From JAHFUI01 sp041485905 (GTDB lineage Bacteria > Acidobacteriota > Vicinamibacteria > Vicinamibacterales > CAVVIG01): a DNA stretch of 31,610 nt. The translations under genes and the position numbers were made by a program. A model generated the notes under the pieces. That model saw nothing but the letters and a program-made list of their open reading frames with translations, was not told the DNA's origin and searched no databases. Location: assembly GCA_041485905.1 (NCBI GenBank), contig JBGPKK010000042.1, positions 1 to 31,610 on the forward strand. Reading direction: 5' to 3'. This document shows, piece by piece, positions 1 through 8,315 of the stretch (position 1 is the first letter of the stretch; every line of letters begins with the position of its first letter).

Positions 1-7
1 CAGCGTG

Positions 8-34
8 TTGACAACCCCGGTCTCCTGCTATACT
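8..34 (+). promoter_or_regulatory. Sigma-70-like promoter upstream of the Oar-like receptor gene
   Basis: TTGACA at 8-13 is followed by TATACT at 29-34. The -10 is preceded by TGC, giving an extended -10 form. The spacer is 15 bp, shorter than the usual 17, which the extended -10 may compensate. It lies about 75 bases upstream of the chosen ATG at 110. The match is by eye only. Confidence 0.5.
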
Positions 35-109
35 CGCCCGCTGTCGCAACATTTTTGTCTGGGTAACTGCGGATCCGTCCGCCTGGCCTGGGAAGAAAGA
101 GGAGGCGCG

Positions 110-3100
110 ATGAAGCGCGTTCTGAGTGATCTGTTCGGAGCATTACTGATTGTTCTGCTGACCGTGACCGGCGCCTGGGCGCAAGCCACGGCCCAACTGG
201 GTGGAACGGTGAAGGATTCGAGCGGCGGCGTCCTGCCTGGCGCGGACGTGACCGCGACGCAAACCGACACGGGATTCAAGCGGATCGTGGTGACTGGCTC
301 GGACGGGTCGTTCGTGTTCCCGGGCATCCCGATCGGTCCGTACCGCCTAGACGTGATGTTGGCCGGATTCAAGTCCTACAGCCAGACCGGCATCGTTCTC
401 CAGGTCGGCAGCGCCCCGAGCGTCCCTGTCACCCTGGCGCTCGGTGCGGTGGCCGAGTCGGTGACGGTGACCGGCGAGTCGCCGCTGATTGATACGGGGA
501 AACTGGGCGTCGGGCAGGTCATGGATAACCAGCGGATTCTGGCCCTGCCGCTCAACGGGCGCAATGCGGTCGATCTGATTAATTTCCTGCCGGCGGTCGT
601 CCCGCAACCGGCGAGCGACGCGAGCAGCAGAAGCATGGGGGGCGCACAGGGTGGCAAGGCTTTCTCCGTTGGTGGCGGGCTGGCCTTCGGTGTGGCGTAC
701 GTCCTCGACGGAGCGACCCACAACAACCCGTACGACAACCTGAACCTGCCGCTGCCGTTTCCGGATGCGCTGCAGGAATTCCGGGCGGAGACGAGCGCCC
801 TGACGGCGCAGAACGGCATGCACTCCGGCGCCGCGGTCAACGCGGTGACGAAATCGGGCTCGAACCAGTATCGCGGCGATGCCTTTGAGTTCTTCCGTCA
901 TCACAGCCTGAACGCGACCGACCCGTTCAACATCAAAGACGCGGACGGCAACCGGAAAGACGACGGGCTGAAGCGGAATCAGTACGGCGCCACGTTCGGT
1001 GGACCCATCAAGACCAACAAGGTGTTTTTCTTCGCCGGGTATCAGGGGACCAAGACGCGTGTTCTTCCGACTGACAACTCTGCGTTCGTTCCCACAGCGG
1101 CGATGCTGGCCGGCGACTTTACCGCCTTCGCCTCGCCCGCCTGCAACAGTGGCGTGCAGCGCAACCTGGCGGGTGGGTTTTCTGGGAACACTATCAATCC
1201 GGCGCTCTTCAGCAAGGCGGCGCTGGCCATTACCAGCAAGCTCCCAACCACCACCGATCCCTGCGGCAAGGTGTTCTTTGGCCAGCCGGCCGCGCAGGAC
1301 GACGGACAGTATGTCGGCAAGCTCGACTTCCAGATCAACAACCAGCACTCGTTCTTTGGCCGATACATCGGGACCACCTATTTCGACGCGCCGCCGTACA
1401 GCCTTGAGGCCGCGCAGAAGAGCCTGCTCGTGACGCGCAGGGGTGGGCGAGACAACCTGGCCCAGAGCTTTACGGTCGGCGAGAACTACGTGATCAGCGC
1501 CACGACGCTGAACGCGCTGCGTTTCGCGCTCAATCGCACGGCGATCCACCGGACGAGCACCGACTTCTTCTCCGCGCCCGAGGTGGGCATCAACATCTAC
1601 AGCTACCTGCCGCACTACATGTTGTTGAGTGTGACCAACGGGTTCAGTCTCGGGGGCGGGACGGAAGTCGAATCCACGTACGCGACCAACGCCTGGCAGG
1701 TGAGCGACGATGTGACGCTCGTGCGTGGCGGCCACCAATTTGCTGTCGGGGCGAACGTGGCGCATTGGACGTCCCTCTCGCTGGCCAACGTGCGCTCCCC
1801 CGGCCAAATTTCGATTGATGGCGCAACGACCGGCCTGGGGTTGGCTGACTTTCTGATGGGAAAATTGGCGGGAACCAACGGGTTGCAACAGGCTGCCCCG
1901 AATACCCTCGACATGACCCAGACGTATGTGGGCTTCTACGGACAGGACACGTGGAGAATCGGCTCGCGCGTCACGCTCAATTACGGTCTGCGGTATGAGC
2001 CGTTCCTGCCGCAGCAGTTGGTGAACGGGGCCGTTTATCAGTTCGACCAGACGAGGTTCAATCAAAACGTCCACAGCACCGTCTTTCCGGGCGCCCCGGC
2101 CGGACTGTACTTCCCGGGCGACGCAGGTTTCCCGACGCAGGCGGGGATGAACAAACAGTGGGGCAATCTCGGACCGCGCGTGGGGCTCGCGTGGGACCCG
2201 ACAGGCAACGGCCGCACGAACGTTCGGGCCTCGTATGGCAAATCGTTCGAGTTCGTGAACGGGCAATTCCATCTCAACACGTCCGTCGCGCCACCCTGGG
2301 GATCCGAGGTTCGGCTCAACGCCCCGCCCGGTGGCTTGGACAATCCGTTCTCGGGCAGTCCTGGCGGGCAAACGAACATCTTCCCCATACCGTCGACGCT
2401 CACCAAGGACAACGCGGTGTTTTCGATCAACGGCCCGTATGAAAGCCTGGGCAACGACATGGCGTCCACCAGCGTCCATTTGTGGAACGTCACCGTGGAA
2501 CAGCAGATCGGGGCAAACTGGCTCGTGTCGGCCGGCTACGTGGGAAGCCGGACGAACAACATCTGGGAGACGACGCCGCTCAACAACGGCCTCTTCGTCA
2601 CCGTCAACGGTGCAGCGCCGAGCAGCACGAACCTGAACGCGCGCCGTCCGCTCACACTGGCGGATCCGGTGAATGGCAAGTACTACGGGATCCTGGACGC
2701 GTACGTCACCGACGGCACGCAGCGTTACAACGGCATGCTGCTGTCTGTTCGACGGAGCGCCTCCCGCGGCGTGACGTTCAATGCGAATTACACGTTGTCG
2801 CACTGCTTCGGCTCTCCCGACGGCAGTGGCGGTGGCACGCCGAACCCTTCGACGGGCTACAACATCCCCGCGGATCCCCACTTCGATGATGGCAACTGCA
2901 CGGCGGACCGTCTGCACAACTTCTCGATGACGGCCGGCGTCGAGTCGCCGCGGTTCGAGAGTGCCGGGCTGCGCGCCGTGGCGTCAGGTTGGCGGTTGGT
3001 GGGCGGCTTCAGAGCGATCACGGGCCCTTGGCTCACCGTCACTCCGGGGGGCATCGATCGCGCGTTGAACGGGCAGGCGGGCACGCAGCGGGCCAATCAG

Positions 3101-3448
3101 ATTCTCGACGACCCGTTCGCCGACCAGTCGATCAACTCGCAGAATGGTGGCTTGAGGTTCCTGAACCCGTTGGCGTTCGGGAACCCGGCCCTGGGCACGC
3201 TCGGCACGATACAGCGCAACAGCATCAGGGGTATCGGCACGAAGAACGTGGATATGGCGCTGACGAGAAACTTCCGGTTCGGAAACACGAAGGACATCGA
3301 GATTCGAGGCGAGGCGTTCAACGTGTTCAACTGGATGAATTGGTCGCAACCGGCGACGGGCGTCAACAGCGCCACGTTCGGTCAGTCTACGACCGCAGTC
3401 CCCAACAGTGCTCGAATCATCCAACTCGCCGTGAAGTATGCTTTCTAG
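110..3448 (+). CDS. Oar-like TonB-dependent receptor with N-terminal carboxypeptidase-regulatory-like domain
   Basis: This is a large outer-membrane receptor, predicted at 1112 aa. The ATG at 110 was chosen because AGGAGG-like bases lie 4-10 bases upstream and it opens a clean signal peptide ending in GAWAQ near residue 25; a GTG at 5 would put a non-signal stretch in front. Residues about 28-110 form a carboxypeptidase-regulatory-like (CarboxypepD_reg) beta domain with motifs such as GGTVKDSSGGVLPGADV. A plug region follows (LPLNGRNAVDLI, then YVLDGATHNNPYDN), and then a long beta-barrel ending in Phe, as usual for outer-membrane barrels. Length and ending match the Oar/OmpA-related receptors that are expanded in Acidobacteriota. 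Cargo is unknown; the family imports large nutrients or takes part in surface functions. The neighbouring secreted proteins suggest a surface-acting group, but no ligand can be named. Confidence 0.9.
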   Translation: MKRVLSDLFGALLIVLLTVTGAWAQATAQLGGTVKDSSGGVLPGADVTATQTDTGFKRIVVTGSDGSFVFPGIPIGPYRLDVMLAGFKSYSQTGIVLQVGSAPSVPVTLALGAVAESVTVTGESPLIDTGKLGVGQVMDNQRILALPLNGRNAVDLINFLPAVVPQPASDASSRSMGGAQGGKAFSVGGGLAFGVAYVLDGATHNNPYDNLNLPLPFPDALQEFRAETSALTAQNGMHSGAAVNAVTKSGSNQYRGDAFEFFRHHSLNATDPFNIKDADGNRKDDGLKRNQYGATFGGPIKTNKVFFFAGYQGTKTRVLPTDNSAFVPTAAMLAGDFTAFASPACNSGVQRNLAGGFSGNTINPALFSKAALAITSKLPTTTDPCGKVFFGQPAAQDDGQYVGKLDFQINNQHSFFGRYIGTTYFDAPPYSLEAAQKSLLVTRRGGRDNLAQSFTVGENYVISATTLNALRFALNRTAIHRTSTDFFSAPEVGINIYSYLPHYMLLSVTNGFSLGGGTEVESTYATNAWQVSDDVTLVRGGHQFAVGANVAHWTSLSLANVRSPGQISIDGATTGLGLADFLMGKLAGTNGLQQAAPNTLDMTQTYVGFYGQDTWRIGSRVTLNYGLRYEPFLPQQLVNGAVYQFDQTRFNQNVHSTVFPGAPAGLYFPGDAGFPTQAGMNKQWGNLGPRVGLAWDPTGNGRTNVRASYGKSFEFVNGQFHLNTSVAPPWGSEVRLNAPPGGLDNPFSGSPGGQTNIFPIPSTLTKDNAVFSINGPYESLGNDMASTSVHLWNVTVEQQIGANWLVSAGYVGSRTNNIWETTPLNNGLFVTVNGAAPSSTNLNARRPLTLADPVNGKYYGILDAYVTDGTQRYNGMLLSVRRSASRGVTFNANYTLSHCFGSPDGSGGGTPNPSTGYNIPADPHFDDGNCTADRLHNFSMTAGVESPRFESAGLRAVASGWRLVGGFRAITGPWLTVTPGGIDRALNGQAGTQRANQILDDPFADQSINSQNGGLRFLNPLAFGNPALGTLGTIQRNSIRGIGTKNVDMALTRNFRFGNTKDIEIRGEAFNVFNWMNWSQPATGVNSATFGQSTTAVPNSARIIQLAVKYAF

Positions 3449-3450
3449 TT

Positions 3451-3479
3451 GTCGGCGGACCTGCTAGGGTCCGCCCGAC
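3451..3479. repeat. Intergenic hairpin just after the receptor gene (CT..AG hairpin family)
   Basis: GGCGGACC pairs with GGTCCGCC around the loop TGCTAG, and outer GTC/GAC bases extend the stem across one bulge. It starts two bases after the TAG stop of the receptor. No T-run follows, so it is not a classical intrinsic terminator. The core is the same as that of the hairpin at 19259-19280. Confidence 0.7.
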
Positions 3480-3491
3480 GTCGGTGATGGC

Positions 3492-3523
3492 GATGTGGGG
3501 ACGGTCTTCAGACCGTCCCTTTT
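3492..3523. repeat. Intergenic hairpin with T-run, upstream of the 3538 gene
   Basis: A perfect 10-bp stem (GGGACGGTCT with AGACCGTCCC, loop TC) spans 3498-3519 and is followed by four T residues. It sits directly before the ribosome-binding site of the next gene. The flanking GATGTGGGG and the hairpin recur almost identically at 15513-15543. It could act as a terminator for the receptor transcript or as a 5' leader hairpin for the next gene; the sequence does not decide. Confidence 0.7.
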
Positions 3524-3537
3524 CGCAGGAGGCAACG

Positions 3538-4392
3538 ATGGAAAACATCAGGCGAGCCACGCTGGCAGGCGCGTTCGCGCTGCTGGCGATGACCCTGATC
3601 AGTGTCCCCGCGTACGCGCAGATGGAATTCTCCGGCGAGTGGGCGCCCGTGCAGGACGAGGACAATACGGGGAATCCGTACGTCGGCGAGTTCATCGGGA
3701 TTCCGATGAGTCGCGCGGGCAGCTTGCGCGCGCAGGCGTGGAACGCCTCCCTCTATACGCTGCCCGAATGGCAGTGCCGGCCGCACGGCGCGATGTACAT
3801 CTCGCGCGGGCCGTCGCAGGTGCGCATCTGGAAGGAAGTCGACCCGGTCTCGCGGCAAATCACGGCGTATCACGCCGAGTGGCTGCGGTCGGTCGACAAT
3901 CCGTATTACATGGACGGCCGCCCGCATCCCACCTCCGAGCTCGCGCCCCATACGTGGGGCGGGTTTTCGACCGCGGCGTTCGAAGGCGAGATGCTCAAGA
4001 TCACGACCACGCATCTCAAAGAGGATTACTACCGCCGCAACGGCGTGCCGTCGAGCGACAAGGCGACGCTGACGCAGTACTGGATTCGACGCGGCGACAT
4101 CCTGACGTGGGTCACCATCGCCTACGACCCGCTGTATCTCACCGAGCCGATGATTCGCAGCAGTGAATATCGATTCTCGCCGAACCAGCAGATCCCCCCG
4201 TACCCCTGCACGTCAGTCGAGGAAGTCGACCGGCCGCAGGGCGTCGTGCCGCACTACCTGCCCGGCGCCAATCCGTTCCTGACGGAGTGGGGGACGAAAT
4301 ACAACGTGCCGATCGAAGCCAGCCTCGGCGGACCGGCGTCGATGCATCCGGAGCTGGCCAGGAAGATTCAGCGGGAGCGCAACGCGAAGTGA
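3538..4392 (+). CDS. Secreted protein of unknown function, family member 1
   Basis: The product is 284 aa. The ATG follows GCAGGAGGCAACG, a strong ribosome-binding site. Residues 1-28 are a signal peptide ending VPAYAQ. The mature part begins MEFSGEWAPVQDED and carries WQCRPHGAMY, then LKITTTHLKEDYYRRNGVPS and a C-terminal strand-rich region. The segment around RRNGVPSSDKATLTQYW aligns by eye with RKNGVPYSDKAVVTEYF in the 5537 protein and its tandem copy at 6304, so the three are distant paralogues. The family is one I associate with Acidobacteriota secreted beta-rich proteins, but I know no characterised member and assign no activity. Several large upstream or antisense open frames over this locus are shadows. 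Confidence 0.85.
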   Translation: MENIRRATLAGAFALLAMTLISVPAYAQMEFSGEWAPVQDEDNTGNPYVGEFIGIPMSRAGSLRAQAWNASLYTLPEWQCRPHGAMYISRGPSQVRIWKEVDPVSRQITAYHAEWLRSVDNPYYMDGRPHPTSELAPHTWGGFSTAAFEGEMLKITTTHLKEDYYRRNGVPSSDKATLTQYWIRRGDILTWVTIAYDPLYLTEPMIRSSEYRFSPNQQIPPYPCTSVEEVDRPQGVVPHYLPGANPFLTEWGTKYNVPIEASLGGPASMHPELARKIQRERNAK

Positions 4393-4400
4393 TAGACCAG

Positions 4401-4426
4401 TACGTAGTGTCCGGCTTGAGCCGGAC
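4401..4426. repeat. TACGTAGTG-type intergenic hairpin, copy 1
   Basis: TACGTAGTGTCCG is followed by an 8-bp perfect stem, GTCCGGCT with AGCCGGAC around the loop TG. The leading 13 bases are identical in the copies at 9210 and 29827. It ends 15 bases before the GTG start of the next gene and just before that gene's Shine-Dalgarno sequence. Confidence 0.8.
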
Positions 4427-4441
4427 TTCGAGGAGCGGATC

Positions 4442-5533
4442 GTGAACGCACAAGCACTCCGTCGGGTTGGCTTCGCCGCTGCGGCGGGTCTTTGCTTCCT
4501 GCCACTGACTCCGGCGAGCTTCGCCCAGCAGGCGAGGGCCTCACAGAACGCCGGCGGTGCCCAGATCGAGATCGTGCCGGTTCGCGAAAATATCTATGTG
4601 CTCGCCGGCGCCGGCGCCAACATCGTCGCGTCCGTGGGCCGCGACGGCGTGTTTCTGGTGGACACGGGCCTCGAACAGAACGTCGAGCCCATGCTCGCCG
4701 CGCTCGCGCAACTGCAGAAGATGGTCGATTTCAAGCGGTCGCCGGCGGAGCGCTGGGCCGCGGAAGGCACGTTCTCGACGTTGCTCGAGCCGTACTACCG
4801 CAGCGATCCGCTGAAGCCGATTCGCTACGTCGCCAACACGACGTTCGCCCCCGATCACGTCGGCGGCAACGCGAAAGTCAGAACGGCGGGCAAGACCTTC
4901 ACGGGCGGCAACGTGGCGGGGGAGATCGACGTCGCCAATGAAGGCGCCGCGATCCTCGGCTACGAGAAGCTCGTCGATCGAATGATCCAGGCGAAAATGC
5001 CAAGCCAGGCGCTGCCGACTGAGAGCTTTTTCGGCGATCACATGAAGCTCAGTCACTTCTTTAACGGCGAGGGCGTGGTGCTCTACCATGCGCCGGCCGC
5101 CACAACCGACTCCGACAGCATTGTCAATTTCCGGCGGTCGGATGTGTTCGCTACCGGCGACATCTTCCGGATGTCCGCGTTTCCGAAGATCGACATCGAG
5201 AAGGGCGGCAGCATCCAGGGCGTTCTCACGGCCCTCAATCGTCTCGTCGACATGTCTGTCGCGGAGTTCCGAACCGAAGGCGGCACGATGTTCGTCGGCG
5301 GGCACGGGCGGGTCGGCGATCTCGCCGACCTCACGTACTACCGTGACATGTCCACCATCATCCGCGACCGTGTGCAGGATCTGATCAAGAAAGGCATGAC
5401 GCTGGCGCAGGTGAAAGCGGCGAAGCCCAGCGAAGACTGGGACGGGCGTTTTGGGACCGATCCCACGTGGACGCCCGACATGTTCGTCGAGGCCATCTAT
5501 AAGAGCCTCACGGCTCCGGCAGGGAAGAAGTAG
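4442..5533 (+). CDS. Secreted metallo-beta-lactamase-fold protein with a degenerate metal site
   Basis: The product is 363 aa. The start is GTG at 4442 with GAGGAG seven bases upstream. A signal peptide ends about residue 29 (ASFAQ). Fold markers are present: LVDTG near 73-76, the metal motif region at 132-143, ATGD ending at D240 and GGHG with H288. The usual HxHxDH is reduced to NTTFAPDHVGGN, so the first two histidines are Thr134 and Ala136, while Asp138 and His139 remain. The expected histidine of the next motif is also absent (HAPAATTDSDS, 216-226). It is therefore either a one-metal enzyme using Asp138, His139, Asp240 and His288, or a non-catalytic relative. The 3 bases to the next gene suggest co-transcription. 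The fold is well supported; the activity is not. Confidence 0.85.
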   Translation: MNAQALRRVGFAAAAGLCFLPLTPASFAQQARASQNAGGAQIEIVPVRENIYVLAGAGANIVASVGRDGVFLVDTGLEQNVEPMLAALAQLQKMVDFKRSPAERWAAEGTFSTLLEPYYRSDPLKPIRYVANTTFAPDHVGGNAKVRTAGKTFTGGNVAGEIDVANEGAAILGYEKLVDRMIQAKMPSQALPTESFFGDHMKLSHFFNGEGVVLYHAPAATTDSDSIVNFRRSDVFATGDIFRMSAFPKIDIEKGGSIQGVLTALNRLVDMSVAEFRTEGGTMFVGGHGRVGDLADLTYYRDMSTIIRDRVQDLIKKGMTLAQVKAAKPSEDWDGRFGTDPTWTPDMFVEAIYKSLTAPAGKK

Positions 5534-5536
5534 ACC

Positions 5537-6334
5537 GTGACGCAGCGGATGAGAGTTCAAAGGTTTACCTTTGCCTTTTGCCTTTTGACTTTTGCCTTCC
5601 TTGTCCACGCGCAGCGGGGACCAGGTGGCCGCGGCGCAGCCGGCGGCGGTCAGGCGCCCGTCCCTCCCACACCCCAGGCGGCGGCCCCCATCGATCTGAC
5701 GGGCTACTGGGTATCAATGATCGTCGACGAATGGCGCTTCCGCGTGTCTCCGCAGAAGGGCGACATCCCGTATCTGCCACTCAACAATGAGGCGCGTCAG
5801 ATCGCGAACGCGTGGGATCCGGCGAAGGACGAAGCCGACGGGAAGCAGTGCAAGGCGTACGGCGCCGTCGGCGTAATGCAGCGGCCTGGCCGCATCCACA
5901 TCACGTGGGACAATCCAACGACGCTCAAGATCGAAGCGGATGCCGGCACGCAGGCTCGGCTGCTGCACTTCGGCGCGGCATCGACCGACAAAGGTCAGCC
6001 CTCGTGGCAGGGATATTCCGTCGCGGAATGGCAGACGCCCGGTGGAGGCCGCCGGGGCGCTGCACCGGCCGGGCCGCGAAACGGCAGTCTCAAGGTCGTC
6101 ACGACGAACATGCTCCCTGGATACATCCGGAAGAACGGCGTGCCGTACAGTGACAAAGCCGTGGTCACCGAATACTTCAACCGGTTGACGGGGCAGCAGA
6201 ACGATCCCTACATCGCGATGACCGCATCCGTTGAAGATTCGACATATCTGAATCAGCCGTTCATCAGGACCTACACGTTCAAGAAGCAGGCGGATGCTTC
6301 CGGATGGGAACCGACGCCGTGCTGGCCTCGCTAG
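5537..6334 (+). CDS. Secreted protein of unknown function, family member 2 (tandem pair, first copy)
   Basis: The product is 265 aa from GTG 5537; ATG 5549 in the same frame is an equally plausible start (261 aa). The signal peptide reads FTFAFCLLTFAFLVHAQ and is coded by a run of 7-bp repeat units. After cleavage comes a Gly/Arg/Pro-rich linker, then the conserved domain starting IDLTGYWVS with DEWRFRVSPQKGDI, NNEARQIANAWDP, CKAYGAVGVMQRPGR and ITWDNPTTLKI, ending GWEPTPCW. The 6304 protein is near-identical through this domain, so the pair arose by tandem duplication. The C-terminal GYIRKNGVPYSDKAV block links both to the 3538 protein. Function is unknown; a small beta-barrel binding a hydrophobic ligand is possible but unproven. 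Confidence 0.85.
   Translation: MTQRMRVQRFTFAFCLLTFAFLVHAQRGPGGRGAAGGGQAPVPPTPQAAAPIDLTGYWVSMIVDEWRFRVSPQKGDIPYLPLNNEARQIANAWDPAKDEADGKQCKAYGAVGVMQRPGRIHITWDNPTTLKIEADAGTQARLLHFGAASTDKGQPSWQGYSVAEWQTPGGGRRGAAPAGPRNGSLKVVTTNMLPGYIRKNGVPYSDKAVVTEYFNRLTGQQNDPYIAMTASVEDSTYLNQPFIRTYTFKKQADASGWEPTPCWPR
5567..5601 (+). repeat. Heptamer repeat run inside a signal-peptide coding region
   Basis: Five consecutive 7-bp units read ACCTTTG, CCTTTTG, CCTTTTG, ACTTTTG and CCTTCCT. They resemble one arm of the intergenic heptamer arrays at 7186, 23134 and 24206. Because 21 bases make seven codons, the coded peptide also repeats with period 7 (FAFCLLT then FAFLVHA). No opposite arm is present, so it does not form the long hairpin seen elsewhere. 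Confidence 0.7.
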
Positions 6335-7185
6335 CTCTTTCTTCAACAGCCACCATTACTCGCAGGCTTTTCGGGCGGTCGGCCATCGTCGCCGCTGCGG
6401 CGCTGCTGCTCCTGTCTCCGGCGTATCTCGTCGCGCAGCGCGGAGCACAGGCCGGCCGCGGACGTGGCGCCGCGCCCGCGCCAGCACCGACGGCGCAGGG
6501 AGTGGCTCCGATCGATCTCACCGGCTACTGGGTCTCGATCATCGTCGACGAGTGGCGCTTCCGCGTGTCGCCGCAAAAAGGCGACATTTCGTACCTGCCC
6601 CTCAATAACGAAGCCCGTCAGATCGCGAACGCGTGGGACCCGGCCAAGGATGAAGCAGACGGGAAAGCGTGCAAGGCATACGGCGCGGTCGGGGTCATGC
6701 AGAGGCCGGGACGGCTGCACATCACCTGGGACAACCCGACAACCTTGAAAATTGACGCCGACGCAGGAACCGAGACGCGGCTGCTGCATTTCGGTCCGGC
6801 GACACCGTCGCGCGGGGAGGCGACGTGGCAGGGATATTCGACCGCCCAATGGCGCGTGAACGGCCGCGTCCTGATCGACACGGGAGGCCTGGGATTTGTG
6901 CCGGCGCTGCGTCAGAATCAGACCACGCAGAGCGGCACGTTGAAGGTGGTGACGACGAACTTGATGGCGGGTTACATCCGCAAGAACGGTGTGCCCTACA
7001 GTGGCAACGCAGTGCTGACCGAGTACTTCAACCGGCTGACCGGGCAGCAGAATGACACGTACATCGCGGTCACGGCCACCGTCGACGACCCGACGTACCT
7101 GACGGGCCCGTTCATTCGCACCTACACGTTCAAGAAGCTCCCGGACGCGACCGGATGGGAGCCCACTCCCTGTTGGAATAAGTAA
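6304..7185 (+). CDS. Secreted protein of unknown function, family member 3 (tandem pair, second copy)
   Basis: The product is 293 aa from ATG 6304, overlapping the end of the previous gene by 31 bases in another frame; GTG 6319 is an alternative start. Residues about 18-44 look like a secretion signal with a twin-arginine-like stretch (TRRLFGR) before a hydrophobic core and VAQ cleavage site, so Tat export is possible. An RG/AP-rich linker leads to IDLTGYWVSIIVDEWRFRV and the same domain as the 5537 protein. It differs by an extra block of about 20 residues (RVNGRVLIDTGGLGFVPA) before the conserved LKVVTTN and GYIRKNGVPYS motifs. It ends GWEPTPCWNK. The overlap and near-identity indicate a tandem duplication with translational coupling. 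Function is unknown. Confidence 0.85.
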   Translation: MGTDAVLASLALSSTATITRRLFGRSAIVAAAALLLLSPAYLVAQRGAQAGRGRGAAPAPAPTAQGVAPIDLTGYWVSIIVDEWRFRVSPQKGDISYLPLNNEARQIANAWDPAKDEADGKACKAYGAVGVMQRPGRLHITWDNPTTLKIDADAGTETRLLHFGPATPSRGEATWQGYSTAQWRVNGRVLIDTGGLGFVPALRQNQTTQSGTLKVVTTNLMAGYIRKNGVPYSGNAVLTEYFNRLTGQQNDTYIAVTATVDDPTYLTGPFIRTYTFKKLPDATGWEPTPCWNK

Positions 7186-7255
7186 GGGCAAAGAGCAAAG
7201 GGCAAAGAGCAAAGAGAAGCGCGGTTTTGCCCTCTGCCCTATGCCCTGTGCCCTT
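7186..7255. repeat. Inverted heptamer array A between convergent genes
   Basis: The left arm is GGGCAAA, GAGCAAA, GGGCAAA, GAGCAAA; the right arm is TGCCCTC, TGCCCTA, TGCCCTG, TGCCCTT. The arms can pair into a long imperfect hairpin with a loop near 7214-7226. The array starts directly after the TAA of the plus-strand gene, and its right arm contains the TAG stop and last few codons of the minus-strand gene at 7239. It may serve as a two-way terminator, which is inference. Confidence 0.8.
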
Positions 7256-8303
7256 CGTCCTCCCTCCACAGCCCGAGCGCCTTTTGCACAGGGCGGTCGG
7301 AAAAGCTGAACAGCACCACGTCTTCCGCCGCTTCGTGCGCGACGGCGTTCCAGGAAGGCACGACGAAGATGTCGTGTGCCTGCCAGGACAGCGATGTTTC
7401 GCCCACCAGACTCTTCCCGCGTCCTTCGATAACGTAGAAGACTGTGGCGTCGGTGGATCGGTACGAGGTGCCGCGGAAGCCGCGGGGCAGGAACTGCAGA
7501 AACGCGCCCATCGTGGGCATCGGGTAGCCGCCCGTGGCCGGGTTCACGAACTGCAGCTTGATGCCGTGCGACGGATGGAGTGGACCGCGGCGATGCAGCC
7601 GGTCGAGGGTCTCCCGGCTGCGCGCGTACGGGTAGGTGAAGAGCGGCGACGATTTTCGCTGCGGCGCATATTCGAGCGGAAGGAGATTGGATCCATATCG
7701 AATCTGCGAATCGCCCTCCTCTTTGGACAGCGGCTGCATGGTGTCGGGATGATGTTCGGCGAAGCCGGAATCGAACATGTTGACGATCGGGATGTCGAGG
7801 CCGTCCATCCACACCACTGGCGTGTCTCCCGGGTTGCCATGATCGTGATAGGTCCACGACGGCGTCAGGATGAAATCGCCCGGATGCATCGTCGTGCGCT
7901 CGCCGTCCACGGCCGTGTAAGCACCCTGGCCTTCGATCACCAGACGAAGCGCGGCGGCGGTATGGCGGTGCGTGCGCGCGACTTCACCGGGCAGAATCAG
8001 CTGCAGGCCGGCGTATAAGCTCTGTGTAATTCGTGACGCGCCGGGCAGACCCGGGTTTTCGAGGATCAGCACGCGGCGCTCCGCTTCTTCCGCCGTAATC
8101 AGCCGGCCGGCTTCCATCACAAGCGGCCGCAGGTCGTCGTAGCGCCACACGGCCGGCAGGCAGGCGGTTTGAGGCTCGCGAGGAACGATTGTCCCCAGGA
8201 CGTTCCAGAGTGGCGCGGCGTGTTTCAGACCGAGCCGGCCGTTGAACTCCTCCCGCTCGGGCGAGTTCTTGGGCTTCACGTAAAACGTTGACGGAGTCTC
8301 CAT
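7239..8303 (-). CDS. Gentisate 1,2-dioxygenase-like bicupin ring-cleavage enzyme
   Basis: The product is 354 aa, about the family length. The ATG at 8303 has AGGAG eight bases upstream. The family uses Fe(II) and O2 to open gentisate or a related hydroxybenzoate (salicylate, 1-hydroxy-2-naphthoate) next to the carboxyl group. The N-terminal cupin has HRH at 112-114 and WTYHDHGN with His153/His155, the expected iron-binding set, followed by VVWMDGLDIP. The second cupin carries YRSTDATVFYVIEGRG and FVVPSWNAVAHEA. It is the second gene of a minus-strand pair, 12 bases after the FAA hydrolase, which would act on its product. The exact substrate cannot be read from the sequence. The last residues (EGHRA) and the stop codon lie within heptamer array A. 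Confidence 0.85.
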   Translation of the reverse strand: METPSTFYVKPKNSPEREEFNGRLGLKHAAPLWNVLGTIVPREPQTACLPAVWRYDDLRPLVMEAGRLITAEEAERRVLILENPGLPGASRITQSLYAGLQLILPGEVARTHRHTAAALRLVIEGQGAYTAVDGERTTMHPGDFILTPSWTYHDHGNPGDTPVVWMDGLDIPIVNMFDSGFAEHHPDTMQPLSKEEGDSQIRYGSNLLPLEYAPQRKSSPLFTYPYARSRETLDRLHRRGPLHPSHGIKLQFVNPATGGYPMPTMGAFLQFLPRGFRGTSYRSTDATVFYVIEGRGKSLVGETSLSWQAHDIFVVPSWNAVAHEAAEDVVLFSFSDRPVQKALGLWREDEGHRA

Positions 8304-8315
8304 AATCCGCTCCTG

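Noticed and set aside
347..2917. An 856-codon open frame on the minus strand, opposite the receptor gene
   Set aside because: It is Arg/Val/Ala-rich with no recognisable domain, as expected opposite a high-GC gene. The plus-strand frame codes a clear TonB-dependent receptor.
3498..3523. Simple intrinsic terminator for the receptor gene
   Set aside because: It has a stem and four T residues, but the same hairpin at 15522 has no T-run and both sit directly before a ribosome-binding site, so a dispersed repeat family is the better description. A terminator function is not excluded.
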